From the NCBI GenBank assembly GCA_027214385.1, contig JAPVXR010000010.1, positions 90,552 through 154,551 of the forward strand: a stretch of 64,000 nucleotides of DNA. Reading direction: 5' to 3'. The notes beneath the pieces were generated by a model, which saw nothing but the letters and a program-made list of their open reading frames with translations, was not told where the DNA came from and searched no databases. Origin of the DNA: Cryomorphaceae bacterium 1068. Its GTDB lineage: Bacteria > Bacteroidota > Bacteroidia > Flavobacteriales_D > Cryomorphaceae. The stretch's first letter is position 1. Every line of letters begins with the position of its first letter. The translations under genes and the position numbers were made by a program. Positions 8,252 through 17,129 of the stretch are shown in pieces.

Positions 8252-9178
8252 TTAAAAAGTCTCTCGTTCGCCTTCTTTAATGGCTTGACGCAATATATGA
8301 GCTGATTCCAACAAAAGCTCTTCTTCTTTTTGATCAGTATTCATTGTCAACACCTTATCAATTCCAGCGTCCGATATGACTACCGGTAACGAAAGCGCAA
8401 TGAGTCCAAACGGACTTTCCATCTCTTGCACCATGCTCAACGTAACGACCCTTCTTTCTCCTCTCAAAATCCACTTGAGCAAGGTGGCCGTAACCAATCC
8501 GATGGCATGATTCGTGGCTCCTTTTCGCTGAATGATTTCTTGTGCGGCAGATCTTACCTCATCTTCAATTTCTTTTTCGTATTCCGTTTTCCAACCGTCC
8601 CATTCGCGAATAGCAATGCCGCCAATGGTGGCTCGGGACCAAAGCACAACTGAAGAATCTCCGTGTTCACCCACGACTTGGGCATGAATGGTTTTTGGTT
8701 CAAGGTTCAACTTATTCCCGATGATCTCTCGTAAGCGAGCCGAATCGAGAAATGTACCCGTTCCAATCACCCTTTGTTTTGGCAGGCCCGTATACTTCTG
8801 GTAGAAATAGGTCAATACATCTACCGGATTAGCCACGATAATCAAGATTCCATTGAATCCTTTTAGCTCATGAGAGATAGACCTGGCAATTTTCAGGTTG
8901 TCCTGAAGCAGCTCCAACCTTGATTGGCCTTCACTGCCACCTTTTCCAGCTGTAACAACAATCGCATCGCAGTCCTTCATTTCAGCAATGCTCGCCGCGT
9001 GAATATCAGCCGACGGAAAGAATGAAGTACCGTGGTTTAAGTCCATGGCTTCGCCCTCAGCGATGTCTTGATTTATGTCATTGAGCAAAAGCTCTCGACA
9101 AACTCCTTTTTGCAAAATGGAGATGGCCACACTGGCTCCTACCCAGCCCATGCCTATAATTCCAACGGAGTTCTTCAT
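8252..9178 (-). CDS. Lactate/malate dehydrogenase family 2-hydroxyacid dehydrogenase, atypical specificity loop
   Basis: A 308-residue NAD-dependent dehydrogenase. The Rossmann motif GMGWVGAS is at residues 9-16, with Asp34 (LLNDIN) at the end of beta-2 favouring NAD over NADP. The catalytic set is present: Arg87 (QSRLEL, equivalent to Arg109), Asp145 and Arg148 (LDSARLR), and His172 (GEHGDS). The substrate-specificity position (102 in LDH numbering; Gln in lactate, Arg in malate enzymes) aligns with Gly81 in AGKGGSEG. The substrate is therefore uncertain; a bulkier 2-oxoacid is possible. It stands alone between a barrel gene and a secreted hypothetical protein. Confidence 0.8.
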   Translation of the reverse strand: MKNSVGIIGMGWVGASVAISILQKGVCRELLLNDINQDIAEGEAMDLNHGTSFFPSADIHAASIAEMKDCDAIVVTAGKGGSEGQSRLELLQDNLKIARSISHELKGFNGILIIVANPVDVLTYFYQKYTGLPKQRVIGTGTFLDSARLREIIGNKLNLEPKTIHAQVVGEHGDSSVVLWSRATIGGIAIREWDGWKTEYEKEIEDEVRSAAQEIIQRKGATNHAIGLVTATLLKWILRGERRVVTLSMVQEMESPFGLIALSLPVVISDAGIDKVLTMNTDQKEEELLLESAHILRQAIKEGERETF

Positions 9179-9236
9179 GATATACCAAAATAGGTCTGAT
9201 CAAAGTTCGGAAAGAACATTGTCAAATCGGAGTGAT

Positions 9237-9830
9237 CTACTTCTTTTTCTTCGGTGGAACACAAGTCTTGCAGAAATCAGCAAGTGCATCTATTTCTTCC
9301 TTGACCAATTGATGCTTATCAAGAAGCACATCAGCCTTGCGACCCATGTCGGATTGCTTCATAACTGAGGCATAAACATCGCTCATCTCTCTTTGTAAAT
9401 CTTGCCAAATCACTTGAAAAAAATCACCACTTGAACCAAACTTTTTTCGGTCAAAAAGCTCTTTCCTGAATTTACGGGCATAGAGTTCATTCAAGTCAAA
9501 ATTGAATTGAGCAACTCGTATAAGCTGATTAACCAAATCATCATTTGGAGCAATTATCGCAGCTGCCTTTCTATCAAATACACAAGTCGCGTATTGATTG
9601 AAGTTTTTCTTGAAGGCGAACTCAGCATTACTCATTTGGTAACTGAATTGGATACTCGCTCCCGGATAGACTGAGTATGATGTCAATTCAGGATTCACTT
9701 CTGATTCGGGAGAAAGAAAGTCTGCCAAGGTGAGTTCATAATCCTCAGACCATTCAAAAGTATCTTGCGCTGAAAGTGGAACTTTCAAAGCCAAAATCAG
9801 CAACATTAGTAGAAATTGTTTTTTCATCAC
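9237..9830 (-). CDS. Secreted protein of unknown function
   Basis: A 197-residue protein with signal peptide MMKKQFLLMLLILALKVPLSA. The mature part begins DTFEWSEDYELTLADF, which recalls the start of DUF922-like secreted proteins, but I cannot confirm that family. The second half is helical and charged (ELYARKFRKELFDRKKF...), with a C-terminal CKTCVPPKKKK tail holding a CxxC pair. No catalytic motif was recognised. It is a single gene in the same direction as the dehydrogenase 58 bp downstream. Confidence 0.6.
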   Translation of the reverse strand: MMKKQFLLMLLILALKVPLSAQDTFEWSEDYELTLADFLSPESEVNPELTSYSVYPGASIQFSYQMSNAEFAFKKNFNQYATCVFDRKAAAIIAPNDDLVNQLIRVAQFNFDLNELYARKFRKELFDRKKFGSSGDFFQVIWQDLQREMSDVYASVMKQSDMGRKADVLLDKHQLVKEEIDALADFCKTCVPPKKKK

Positions 9831-10054
9831 TCAAGCTATTAATACAGCGCGAAAACAACCCGAAAGACAAGAGCCACAAAAAGTAAAAACAAAGTTCCTC
9901 CGAGTGTCTTTATTCACGCTGTTACTATTGACAATTGAAAGCCAATTCTGAAGCTTTGGATATAGGCAAAACAAAGATGGTTCCCTCTCAAATTAGTGAC
10001 CGAAAGCTTAGAATTCTTAAAGTAGGAACCCTACCTTTATATCTACTCTAAGCC

Positions 10055-11128
10055 ATGAAATACCTTGCTCTTGCATTGATTCCATTTTTGATTTCCTGCT
10101 CGGAAAAAAAGGAAGGGATGCATCCTGAATATGTTGTTTTAACTCAATCCGTTTACGCGTCGGTCATCGTTGAACCTGAAGATTTGTACAACGTCTACCC
10201 TACGGTAGCGGGCATCCTCGATTCTCTTTTGGTGGATGAAGGTAGTATTGTGAATGAAGGACAAGTTATCGCACATATCGTTTCTCAAAGTCCTGAAATA
10301 GCCAGCGAAAATGCTCGATTAAGTATGGAGCTGGCCGAATCAAAATACCAAGGCAGCGCCACATTGCTTGGTAACATTGAGCAAGAAATCTCACTGGCCA
10401 AAGCGCAATTGAGCTTGGACTCGGTGAATTTCATCCGTCAACAAAATCTTTGGAATCAGAATATTGGATCGCAGTCTGAATTCGAAAACAGAAAGCTCAA
10501 ATACGAACAGAGTCGAAACAACCTTGACTTATTAAACCAGCGATACGAACAAACGCAAGTAGAATTGCGCAATGCTTATCGCAGGTCTAAAAACGCATTG
10601 GAGCAAGCCAATACCAATCTCCAAGACTACACCATCCGTTCGCGAATGGACGGAATGGTTTATGAAATCTTGAAAGAGGAAGGCGAATTTATCAGTTCGC
10701 AATCTGTCCTTGCCAAGCTCGGAAGAGCCGAAAGTTTCGTTCTAAAAATGCAGGTAGACGAAGTTGACATCGCTCAGGTGTCAATGGGCCAAGCTTGTAT
10801 CATTTCTTTGGATGCTTATCCTGAGCAAACCTTCGATGCCCGCATCACGAAAATATTTCCCTTTAAAAATGAGCGCACCCAGACATTTGAAGTGGAAGCC
10901 AAGATGGATAACCCCCCGAAGGTGCTCTATGCAGGTTTGGCAGGTGAGGCAAACATCGTACTCGAAATCAGAGAAAATGTCTTGAGCATTCCCATCGAAT
11001 ACCTTTTGGAAAATGACAGAGTAAAAACCTCGGACGGCGAAATCGAAGTGAAAACGGGAATCCGCAATATGGAGCGTATCGAAATCATTTCGGGCATTGA
11101 TACGACCACCACTCTTTACAAACCATAA
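10055..11128 (+). CDS. HlyD/MacA-type periplasmic adaptor lipoprotein
   Basis: A 357-residue protein with lipobox LIPFLISCSEKKE. Residues about 45-75 form the first half of a biotinyl-lipoyl domain (VAGILDSLLVDEGSIVNEGQVIAHI), followed by a long coiled-coil hairpin (about 80-185, many Gln/Asn/Leu heptads) and the returning lipoyl half (YTIRSRMDGMVYEILKEEGEFI). A beta-barrel domain follows (LKMQVDEVDIAQVSMGQ). This is the membrane-fusion protein of an ABC-type efflux or lipoprotein-handling pump. The next gene starts 2 bp after its stop and the ATPase follows, forming a three-gene operon. Confidence 0.85.
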   Translation: MKYLALALIPFLISCSEKKEGMHPEYVVLTQSVYASVIVEPEDLYNVYPTVAGILDSLLVDEGSIVNEGQVIAHIVSQSPEIASENARLSMELAESKYQGSATLLGNIEQEISLAKAQLSLDSVNFIRQQNLWNQNIGSQSEFENRKLKYEQSRNNLDLLNQRYEQTQVELRNAYRRSKNALEQANTNLQDYTIRSRMDGMVYEILKEEGEFISSQSVLAKLGRAESFVLKMQVDEVDIAQVSMGQACIISLDAYPEQTFDARITKIFPFKNERTQTFEVEAKMDNPPKVLYAGLAGEANIVLEIRENVLSIPIEYLLENDRVKTSDGEIEVKTGIRNMERIEIISGIDTTTTLYKP

Positions 11129-11130
11129 CT

Positions 11131-12390
11131 GTGAAGGTCAACGTCATTTTCGACATAACGCGAACGCACCTTCTATCTCGGTTAAAGCAGAGCAGCATCG
11201 CGGCACTCGGCGTTACTTTTGGAATCGGGACTTTCATCGTGCTGATGAGCTTTATGACGGGACTTAACGGATTGCTGGACGGGCTCATTCTCAACCGCAC
11301 TCCACACGTGAGAATTTACAATGAAATTGAACCTTCGGAAGTGCAGCCCATCGAAGCTGACGAAGCTTTCTCCAGCGCCTGGAATATCATCAAATCGGTA
11401 AAACCGAAGGGTAGCGAAGAGCGGATTCACAATGCCTTACCGATCATCTCCACGCTTGAAAAGGATTCGAGGGTTCGCGGCATTTCGCCCCAAGTGAATG
11501 CTTCGGTATTTTACCTCGCGGGCTCCATTGAGTTAAACGGAGTGGTGACGGGAATTTTACCCCTCGAAGAAACAAGGCTTTTCAATTTCGATGAGTACAT
11601 CGTGTCGGGAAGCCCGGAAGCATTGGCAAAAAACAGAAACGGAATACTACTCGGCGCGGGTGTTGCCAAAAAAATGTCGCTTTCCATCGGAGATAAAATT
11701 CAGGTATCAACGGCCAGAGGGGTTTTGGTGCCACTGAAAATCGTCGGAATATTTCAAAGCGGCCTGGCAGACGTGGACAACATTCAAAGCTACGTCAACC
11801 TCAGCATGGGTCAACAACTTTTGGGCGAAGGCAAAACTTACATTACCGACATCAATCTGAAGCTCCACAACATCGAAGATGCCGTGCCGATGACCAATGA
11901 AGTACGGCGTTCATTTGACGTTTCGGCGATTGACATCAAAACCGCCAACGCCCAATTTGAAACGGGTACATCCATTCGAAACCTCATTACCTATGCGGTT
12001 TCCATCACTCTTTTGATCGTAGCAGGATTCGGGATTTACAATATTCTAAACATGATGATCTACGAGAAGATGAATGATATCGCCATCCTTAAAGCCACTG
12101 GATTTTCGGGTGATGATGTTAAAAACATCTTCATCTCTCAAGCTATGTTGATTGGTTTAGTTGGTGGCTCATTGGGCCTACTCCTAGGGTACAGTTTATC
12201 CGTTGTCATCGATCATACTCCATTCGAAACGGAGGCACTTCCGACCATCGATACTTTCCCCGTGAATTTCGATCCAATGTTCTATTTGGGTGGAATAATC
12301 TTTGCTATGGTAAGCACATTTTTGGCGGGTTATCTACCTGCTAGAAAAGCGCGACGAATCGATCCGGTAGAAATAATCAGAGGACAATGA
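11131..12390 (+). CDS. MacB/FtsX-family ABC transporter permease
   Basis: A 419-residue protein beginning with GTG, two bases after the stop of the adaptor gene. The topology is that of MacB/LolC/FtsX: one N-terminal helix (about 22-48, IAALGVTFGIGTFIVLMSF), a large periplasmic domain (about 50-285), then three helices (about 287-312, 335-360, 378-400). The last cytoplasmic stretch is [18 protein letters not shown], the usual ending of this family. It forms the membrane part of the pump with the adjacent ATPase, whose start overlaps its stop by 4 bp. The cargo is unknown. Confidence 0.85.
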   Translation: MKVNVIFDITRTHLLSRLKQSSIAALGVTFGIGTFIVLMSFMTGLNGLLDGLILNRTPHVRIYNEIEPSEVQPIEADEAFSSAWNIIKSVKPKGSEERIHNALPIISTLEKDSRVRGISPQVNASVFYLAGSIELNGVVTGILPLEETRLFNFDEYIVSGSPEALAKNRNGILLGAGVAKKMSLSIGDKIQVSTARGVLVPLKIVGIFQSGLADVDNIQSYVNLSMGQQLLGEGKTYITDINLKLHNIEDAVPMTNEVRRSFDVSAIDIKTANAQFETGTSIRNLITYAVSITLLIVAGFGIYNILNMMIYEKMNDIAILKATGFSGDDVKNIFISQAMLIGLVGGSLGLLLGYSLSVVIDHTPFETEALPTIDTFPVNFDPMFYLGGIIFAMVSTFLAGYLPARKARRIDPVEIIRGQ

Positions 12391-13070
12391 GTTTGGTTCT
12401 GGAAGCAAAATCGATCAATAAGCACTTCTACAATCCGGTAGATTTTCACGTATTGAAAGACGTTTCTTTCGGTATCGACAAAGGTGAATTTGTATCCATC
12501 ATGGGCAAGTCGGGCTGTGGAAAGAGCACCTTGCTTTACATTCTTTCTACCATGGATACCGACTACTCAGGAGAGCTTTTTTTGGGTGGAGATAAAGTGA
12601 CGGATCGCGACCACGACGAGCTGGCACGCATTCGAAATGCGGAAATTGGCTTTGTCTTTCAATTTCATTACCTACTGCCCGAATTCAGCGTGTTGGACAA
12701 CGTAATGCTCCCCGCCAGAAAACTTGGGAAGAAATCTACTTCGGCAATTAGAGAAGCGGCCATGGCAAAGTTGGACTTACTAGGCATCGCATCCGAAGCA
12801 TACAAAAAAGCCTCAATGATTTCGGGAGGACAAAAGCAGCGTGTGGCCATCGCTCGAGCTTTGATCAATGACCCCATTATAATCATGGGCGATGAACCAA
12901 CGGGAAATCTGGACAGCAAGAATTCCGAAAACGTCTTTGACATTTTCAAGGACCTCAGTCACTCGCAAAACCTTTCACTCCTGGTAGTAACCCACGACCA
13001 TGATTTTGCCGCCAAGACCGATCGAATCATCACGATGGAAGATGGCAGAATCATTTCTCACGGAAAATAA
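12387..13070 (+). CDS. LolD/MacB-type ABC transporter ATPase
   Basis: A 227-residue nucleotide-binding subunit. Walker A is GKSGCGKST (about residues 40-48), the Q-loop is [13 protein letters not shown], the signature is [15 protein letters not shown], Walker B is [13 protein letters not shown], and the H-loop is VVTHDHD. The length and the PTGNLD signature place it in the LolD/MacB/FtsE subgroup. It powers the preceding permease through ATP hydrolysis at the inner membrane. The ATGA overlap with the permease indicates coupled translation. It converges, with a 1-bp gap, on the LytTR regulator gene. Confidence 0.9.
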   Translation: MSLVLEAKSINKHFYNPVDFHVLKDVSFGIDKGEFVSIMGKSGCGKSTLLYILSTMDTDYSGELFLGGDKVTDRDHDELARIRNAEIGFVFQFHYLLPEFSVLDNVMLPARKLGKKSTSAIREAAMAKLDLLGIASEAYKKASMISGGQKQRVAIARALINDPIIIMGDEPTGNLDSKNSENVFDIFKDLSHSQNLSLLVVTHDHDFAAKTDRIITMEDGRIISHGK

Positions 13071-13071
13071 G

Positions 13072-13767
13072 CTATACACCCAATCGCCTCAAAACCTCCT
13101 CACGATAAGTCTTCCCGATAGGAATCAGCTTTTCGCCAATAAAAACCGAATGCCCTTCGAGGCGCTCGACCTTGTTTAAATTGACAATGAAAGAACGATG
13201 TATACGCAAGAAGTTGGAAGGCAGAACGGCTTCAGCTTCGGTGAGTGTGAGAAGCGAGACGATCCGATCAGACTGAAAATGAAATGAGGCGTAGTTTCTC
13301 ATTCCTTCCACAAAGAGAATTCCAGCGGGATCGATGCGGTGAAAACTCCCTTTGCCGTCGCCCTTCAGCGTGATGAACGAAGCCTCCTCCGAGCTTTGAC
13401 TCGACTTGCCTTTTTTTGAAGCTACCCGCTCTACCGCTTCTTCAAATCGCTCAAACGAAAAGGGCTTGAGCAAGTAGTCGCAGACGTTGTATTTGTATCC
13501 GTCGAGGGCGTATTTTGGATAGGCACTGGTGATGACCACATCGAGTGGCTTTGATGCCAAATCGAGCAATTGCAAACCCGTAAGCTCGGGCATCTGAATA
13601 TCCAGAAAAACGATATCGTAAGATTCTGACTCCAGTAGTTTACGCGCATCGTGTGGATTATCAGCTTTCGCCGAAAGGTCGACCAACGCGGACTTTTCCG
13701 CGTAAAGCGAAATCAAATCCAAGGCATGGGCCTCATCATCTATCGCGATGGCTTTGAGCGTTTTCAT
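13072..13767 (-). CDS. LytTR-family response regulator
   Basis: A 231-residue protein. The receiver domain (about 1-120) contains the acidic pair IDDEAH, the phospho-acceptor Asp in IVFLDIQMP, Thr/Ser in VVITSAY and Lys in LLKPFSF. The C-terminal half (about 130-231) is a LytTR DNA-binding domain (ILFVEGMRNYASFHF, FLRIHRSFIVNLNKVE). The start codon overlaps the stop of the histidine kinase by four bases. Together they form a LytS/LytR-type two-component system. Its targets are not visible; the facing efflux operon is one candidate by position only. Confidence 0.9.
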   Translation of the reverse strand: MKTLKAIAIDDEAHALDLISLYAEKSALVDLSAKADNPHDARKLLESESYDIVFLDIQMPELTGLQLLDLASKPLDVVITSAYPKYALDGYKYNVCDYLLKPFSFERFEEAVERVASKKGKSSQSSEEASFITLKGDGKGSFHRIDPAGILFVEGMRNYASFHFQSDRIVSLLTLTEAEAVLPSNFLRIHRSFIVNLNKVERLEGHSVFIGEKLIPIGKTYREEVLRRLGV

Positions 13768-14765
13768 GAAATGGGAATCTTTAGTTCCACCACGAATCTA
13801 TTCGATTCATTTTGGATTTCCATCAAATGGCGACTCGGATAAACCAATTCCAATCTCTTTCGGGTATTTCCGAGACCAATACCTGACCCGTCGTGCGCAT
13901 CACCCGGCATAATCTTGTTCTCAAATTTGATCAGTAATTGATCGTTCTGCGATCCGATAAAGATTTTGCCAGGGTTATCGGGCGATCGCAAGTCGCCATG
14001 TTTGAACATATTCTCAGCCAGCGGCATCAAGAGCAATGGTTCGATCCGTTTTTCGAGAATGGTTTCATCCACCTCAAAGTCCACATAGCACTTTCCGCTA
14101 AAACGCTTTTTCATGATTCCGTAGATATTCTCTACCATTTCCATCTCTTCGTGCACGGTCGTTTCATCCTCTTCGGAAGCTGAAAAGGCCTTGCGCAAAA
14201 CGTTAGATAGTTCGGTAGTAATCTCGGCTGCTTCGGGATCGGCACTATACACGCGGCTGTGAATGAAGCCAAGCGTATTGAATAAAAAGTGTGGATTGAT
14301 TTGTGACCGCAAAAAGGCCAATTCGGCAGTGATCTTTTCTTGTTCCAATACTGCCCGATTGGCTTTGAATTCACTTTGGCGCTTCAGAAGCCAAGCCACC
14401 AGACTGAGAAGAATGATAGAAATGGGCCTAAACGTGTTGTCAAGAATGTAATTGACCGTGTAGGGATCTCGGTAATTTCCAGTTCCTGTCAGCCACTTCA
14501 AGATTACTTCTTCCAGAAAAAAGCGAGAAAGAATGAATACGGTGACTCCCGCAGGCACCCAGAAAATCAATGACCATGGATTTTTGTCTTGAATCGCCTC
14601 CTTCCAAACCTTCGGATAGAAGAAGTAGAAGCAAGCTGCCATAGACAGCACATACGTGACTGAAAGATAGAAGCCGTGCGAATCGAGGGTGTCACTCACC
14701 ACATCTTCCGAGACGTAGTAGAGTAAAAAGGCCAGCCAAGCGAGTGGATGTAAATAGCGATTCAT
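13764..14765 (-). CDS. LytS/YehU-type sensor histidine kinase
   Basis: A 333-residue membrane kinase. The N-terminal 130 residues contain about four transmembrane helices (MNRYLHPLAWLAFLLYYV, FYLSVTYVLSMAACFYFFY, SLIFWVPAGVTVFILSRFF, ISIILLSLVAWLL) without a large sensor domain. The phospho-acceptor His is in LRSQINPHFLFNTLG (His_kinase family PF06580). The ATPase domain shows PLAENMFKHGD (N-box) and GSGIGLGNTRKRL (G-box). Cognate partner: the overlapping LytTR regulator. The signal sensed is unknown. Confidence 0.9.
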   Translation of the reverse strand: MNRYLHPLAWLAFLLYYVSEDVVSDTLDSHGFYLSVTYVLSMAACFYFFYPKVWKEAIQDKNPWSLIFWVPAGVTVFILSRFFLEEVILKWLTGTGNYRDPYTVNYILDNTFRPISIILLSLVAWLLKRQSEFKANRAVLEQEKITAELAFLRSQINPHFLFNTLGFIHSRVYSADPEAAEITTELSNVLRKAFSASEEDETTVHEEMEMVENIYGIMKKRFSGKCYVDFEVDETILEKRIEPLLLMPLAENMFKHGDLRSPDNPGKIFIGSQNDQLLIKFENKIMPGDAHDGSGIGLGNTRKRLELVYPSRHLMEIQNESNRFVVELKIPIS

Positions 14766-14945
14766 AAGGTCAAATGTAAACCATCAGAATAGCTGAATAC
14801 AGAATATGGGACGAAGTTGCTTTTTGAAAGGACGAATGGATCCACGAATCGCGTTCATTCCGTTGATCCCTTAATTCTGTAGTCTCATCCCAAAAAATGG
14901 ATAAGCAGAAAAGGAACCCTGAGTTTTGGAAGAAATTCTACTCTC

Positions 14946-16202
14946 ATGAAAAACTTCAAAACAATCATTTTCGCAGGGCTTGCTCCCCTTCTTATTCATC
15001 AAGCTGTTGCTCAAGACACTTTCACTTCCGAGCATTTCGCTAAGAACACTTACAGTTTTACCATTGAAAAGGGAAAGATGTCCGGCCAAGGCGCCGACCT
15101 CTTGAACGAAGCGATAGACGGAAGTCAGTTCTTCCTGCTGGGCGAGTATCATAACGATGCGGGCATCTCTGAAATCACCGCCGCTCTCCTACCCTTGCTG
15201 GCAAAAGAAGGCTACAAACACTTCGCGGTAGAAACGGGACCACTTGCCGCCAATAAAATAGAAGAACTCGGGAAATCCAAAGACGTAAAAACTACCCTCA
15301 ATCAATTTTACACGAGTCATGTTCAGCTCACGGGGGATATTCCCGTTCCATTCTTTCAAGGCATTGAGGATGCTGAATTTCTCGAAATCGCGATGAAAAA
15401 TGGATACGACCTCTGGGGATTGGATCAAGAGTATTTGGGCGGCTACCTCTTTTTGCTGGAAGAGGCTTGGAAAAATGCTGGCATGCCCGAAAACTTGAGA
15501 ACCGAATACGAAGCGGGTAGAAAGAAATTGATGGAAGCCTACGCCGAAGTAGGTGATAAAGAAACGAGTGAGGTCTACAATGTCATACTAGCAGATGAAC
15601 TCATCCAAGACTTGCTCGAAAAACTCAACAAAACAGCTTGCCGTTCTTGCTTCAGCGCCGCCGACGAGATGATTGCCAGCTGCGAGATTTACCGCGACTG
15701 GAAAGCTGATCTTCTGGAAAATCTGGAAGGACGCACCGACTTGATGAAAGATCATTTTCGCACCTACTACCAAAATTCGGCTGAGCAGATGCCAAAAGTA
15801 TTTGTCAAAATGGGCGGTATGCACACCGCCAGAGGACTCACGGGAAATGCCGACTACGAAGTGGGAAATATGCTCTATGAATTGGCAGCTTTCAACGGAA
15901 GTCACGACGTAAACGTTGCTTTCGCTACCCGCTACTACCTCGATGAGGAAACGGGAGAGATAGGCGACAATCTAGACTTCGAAAGCACCTGGACGGAGAA
16001 CATGACACCACTGCTCTCGGTTGGAGATAAAGAAGTCTGGAAGATCATCGACTTGAGACCACTCAAGAAGATGTGGATCAACGAACGGATAAAACCAAAC
16101 AGACAAATCAGGCAGTACCTCGCTCAAAACGACTTTGTGATCATTATGCCGGCAAAGGGTGAGAATACGCCGAATTACGATGTGTCATTGGCAATAGAGT
16201 AA
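14946..16202 (+). CDS. Erythromycin esterase / ChaN-like secreted protein
   Basis: A 418-residue protein with signal peptide MKNFKTIIFAGLAPLLIHQAVAQ. Motifs LLGEYHNDAGISE and FAVETGPLAANK match the conserved Glu/His residues of the erythromycin-esterase/ChaN/TraB-like superfamily, and the late KMGGMHTARGLTG region supplies the second conserved His. The fold is a putative metal-dependent hydrolase in the periplasm or outside the cell. Whether it acts on macrolides, heme or another substrate cannot be told. It is followed by a strong terminator and is likely monocistronic. Confidence 0.65.
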   Translation: MKNFKTIIFAGLAPLLIHQAVAQDTFTSEHFAKNTYSFTIEKGKMSGQGADLLNEAIDGSQFFLLGEYHNDAGISEITAALLPLLAKEGYKHFAVETGPLAANKIEELGKSKDVKTTLNQFYTSHVQLTGDIPVPFFQGIEDAEFLEIAMKNGYDLWGLDQEYLGGYLFLLEEAWKNAGMPENLRTEYEAGRKKLMEAYAEVGDKETSEVYNVILADELIQDLLEKLNKTACRSCFSAADEMIASCEIYRDWKADLLENLEGRTDLMKDHFRTYYQNSAEQMPKVFVKMGGMHTARGLTGNADYEVGNMLYELAAFNGSHDVNVAFATRYYLDEETGEIGDNLDFESTWTENMTPLLSVGDKEVWKIIDLRPLKKMWINERIKPNRQIRQYLAQNDFVIIMPAKGENTPNYDVSLAIE

Positions 16203-16245
16203 CCCGATGAATAAGCAATCAAGGGTTTCCAAGAATATCGACTTT

Positions 16246-16274
16246 AACCAATTGCATTGTGCAATTGGTTTTTT
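16246..16274 (+). terminator. Rho-independent terminator
   Basis: A perfect 11-bp stem (16246-16256 and 16260-16270) with a 3-nt loop followed by a T-run. It ends the erythromycin-esterase-like gene. Confidence 0.85.
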
Positions 16275-16304
16275 ACATTTAATGCTTAACCAAACTAAAA
16301 CACG

Positions 16305-17129
16305 ATGAAAAGCCTCATCTTAATTGCCCTAACCTTTTGTTTTGCCATTCAAGGAAAAGGACAGAATGATCCAGAGCTAGTCGGAACTTTTGAATCATCC
16401 ACTAACCAGTATAGATTAATCTACATTGATCATGGCCTACCAAAATTGGCGGTTGAAACAACTTCTGCAATTGAACTATACAACACCGATTTGTCATTAT
16501 TTGCAACATTGCCAATTTCAGTAGCAGACACAAATTCATACAATAGAACCCTGATCACAAGAGCTCTATTCGATTGTGACACAACCACCATTGAATACCT
16601 ATCTGCGGGCCAATCCACTGACGGCGTGTATTCTCGTATCTACCGCGATGATGGTAGTATCTTCTGGGATTTTAATGACCTGGCACCTATATTAAACATA
16701 TCGTTAGGGGAAAACGAATCATGGGTGGTATCCGACGAAAACGGTAGTTACATGCTGTTTGCAGAGAGTATTTTTTCATCTGAATACTCACTCTTCCATT
16801 TATGTGGTCAGCTCCCCCGTCCGCTTGCCCGTGAAAGCGACGGCACCATCCTCTCGGGAATAGTTCAACAAGGAAACAACAATGGCTTTGACGCCTACCC
16901 AAACCCGGCGCGAGAAACTATCATATTGGAATACGACCTCCAAGGCCACAAGAAGGCCAACCTGCAACTCTTCAATACTTCGGGGCAGCTGATGAAGGAG
17001 ATGATGCTCGGACAAGCATTCGATTTTATTCGACTCAATATTTCCGATCTTGAGCAAGGCACTTACATCGCCAGAATCACCACCGACGATGGTTTTGAGC
17101 TTTCTGAGAAGTTTGTCAAGGTAGATTAA
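16305..17129 (+). CDS. T9SS type A sorting domain protein, unknown cargo function
   Basis: A 274-residue secreted protein with signal peptide MKSLILIALTFCFAIQGKGQ. The final ~80 residues form a type A T9SS C-terminal domain: YPNPARETIILEY, LQLFNTSGQLMKEM, GTYIARITTDDGFELSEKF and a final basic strand. The N-terminal region (about 25-190) has short beta-strands and no recognised domain. The protein is predicted to cross the outer membrane through the type IX pore and be cleaved or anchored. Its 3' end overlaps the ammonium transporter gene tail to tail by four bases. Confidence 0.8.
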   Translation: MKSLILIALTFCFAIQGKGQNDPELVGTFESSTNQYRLIYIDHGLPKLAVETTSAIELYNTDLSLFATLPISVADTNSYNRTLITRALFDCDTTTIEYLSAGQSTDGVYSRIYRDDGSIFWDFNDLAPILNISLGENESWVVSDENGSYMLFAESIFSSEYSLFHLCGQLPRPLARESDGTILSGIVQQGNNNGFDAYPNPARETIILEYDLQGHKKANLQLFNTSGQLMKEMMLGQAFDFIRLNISDLEQGTYIARITTDDGFELSEKFVKVD

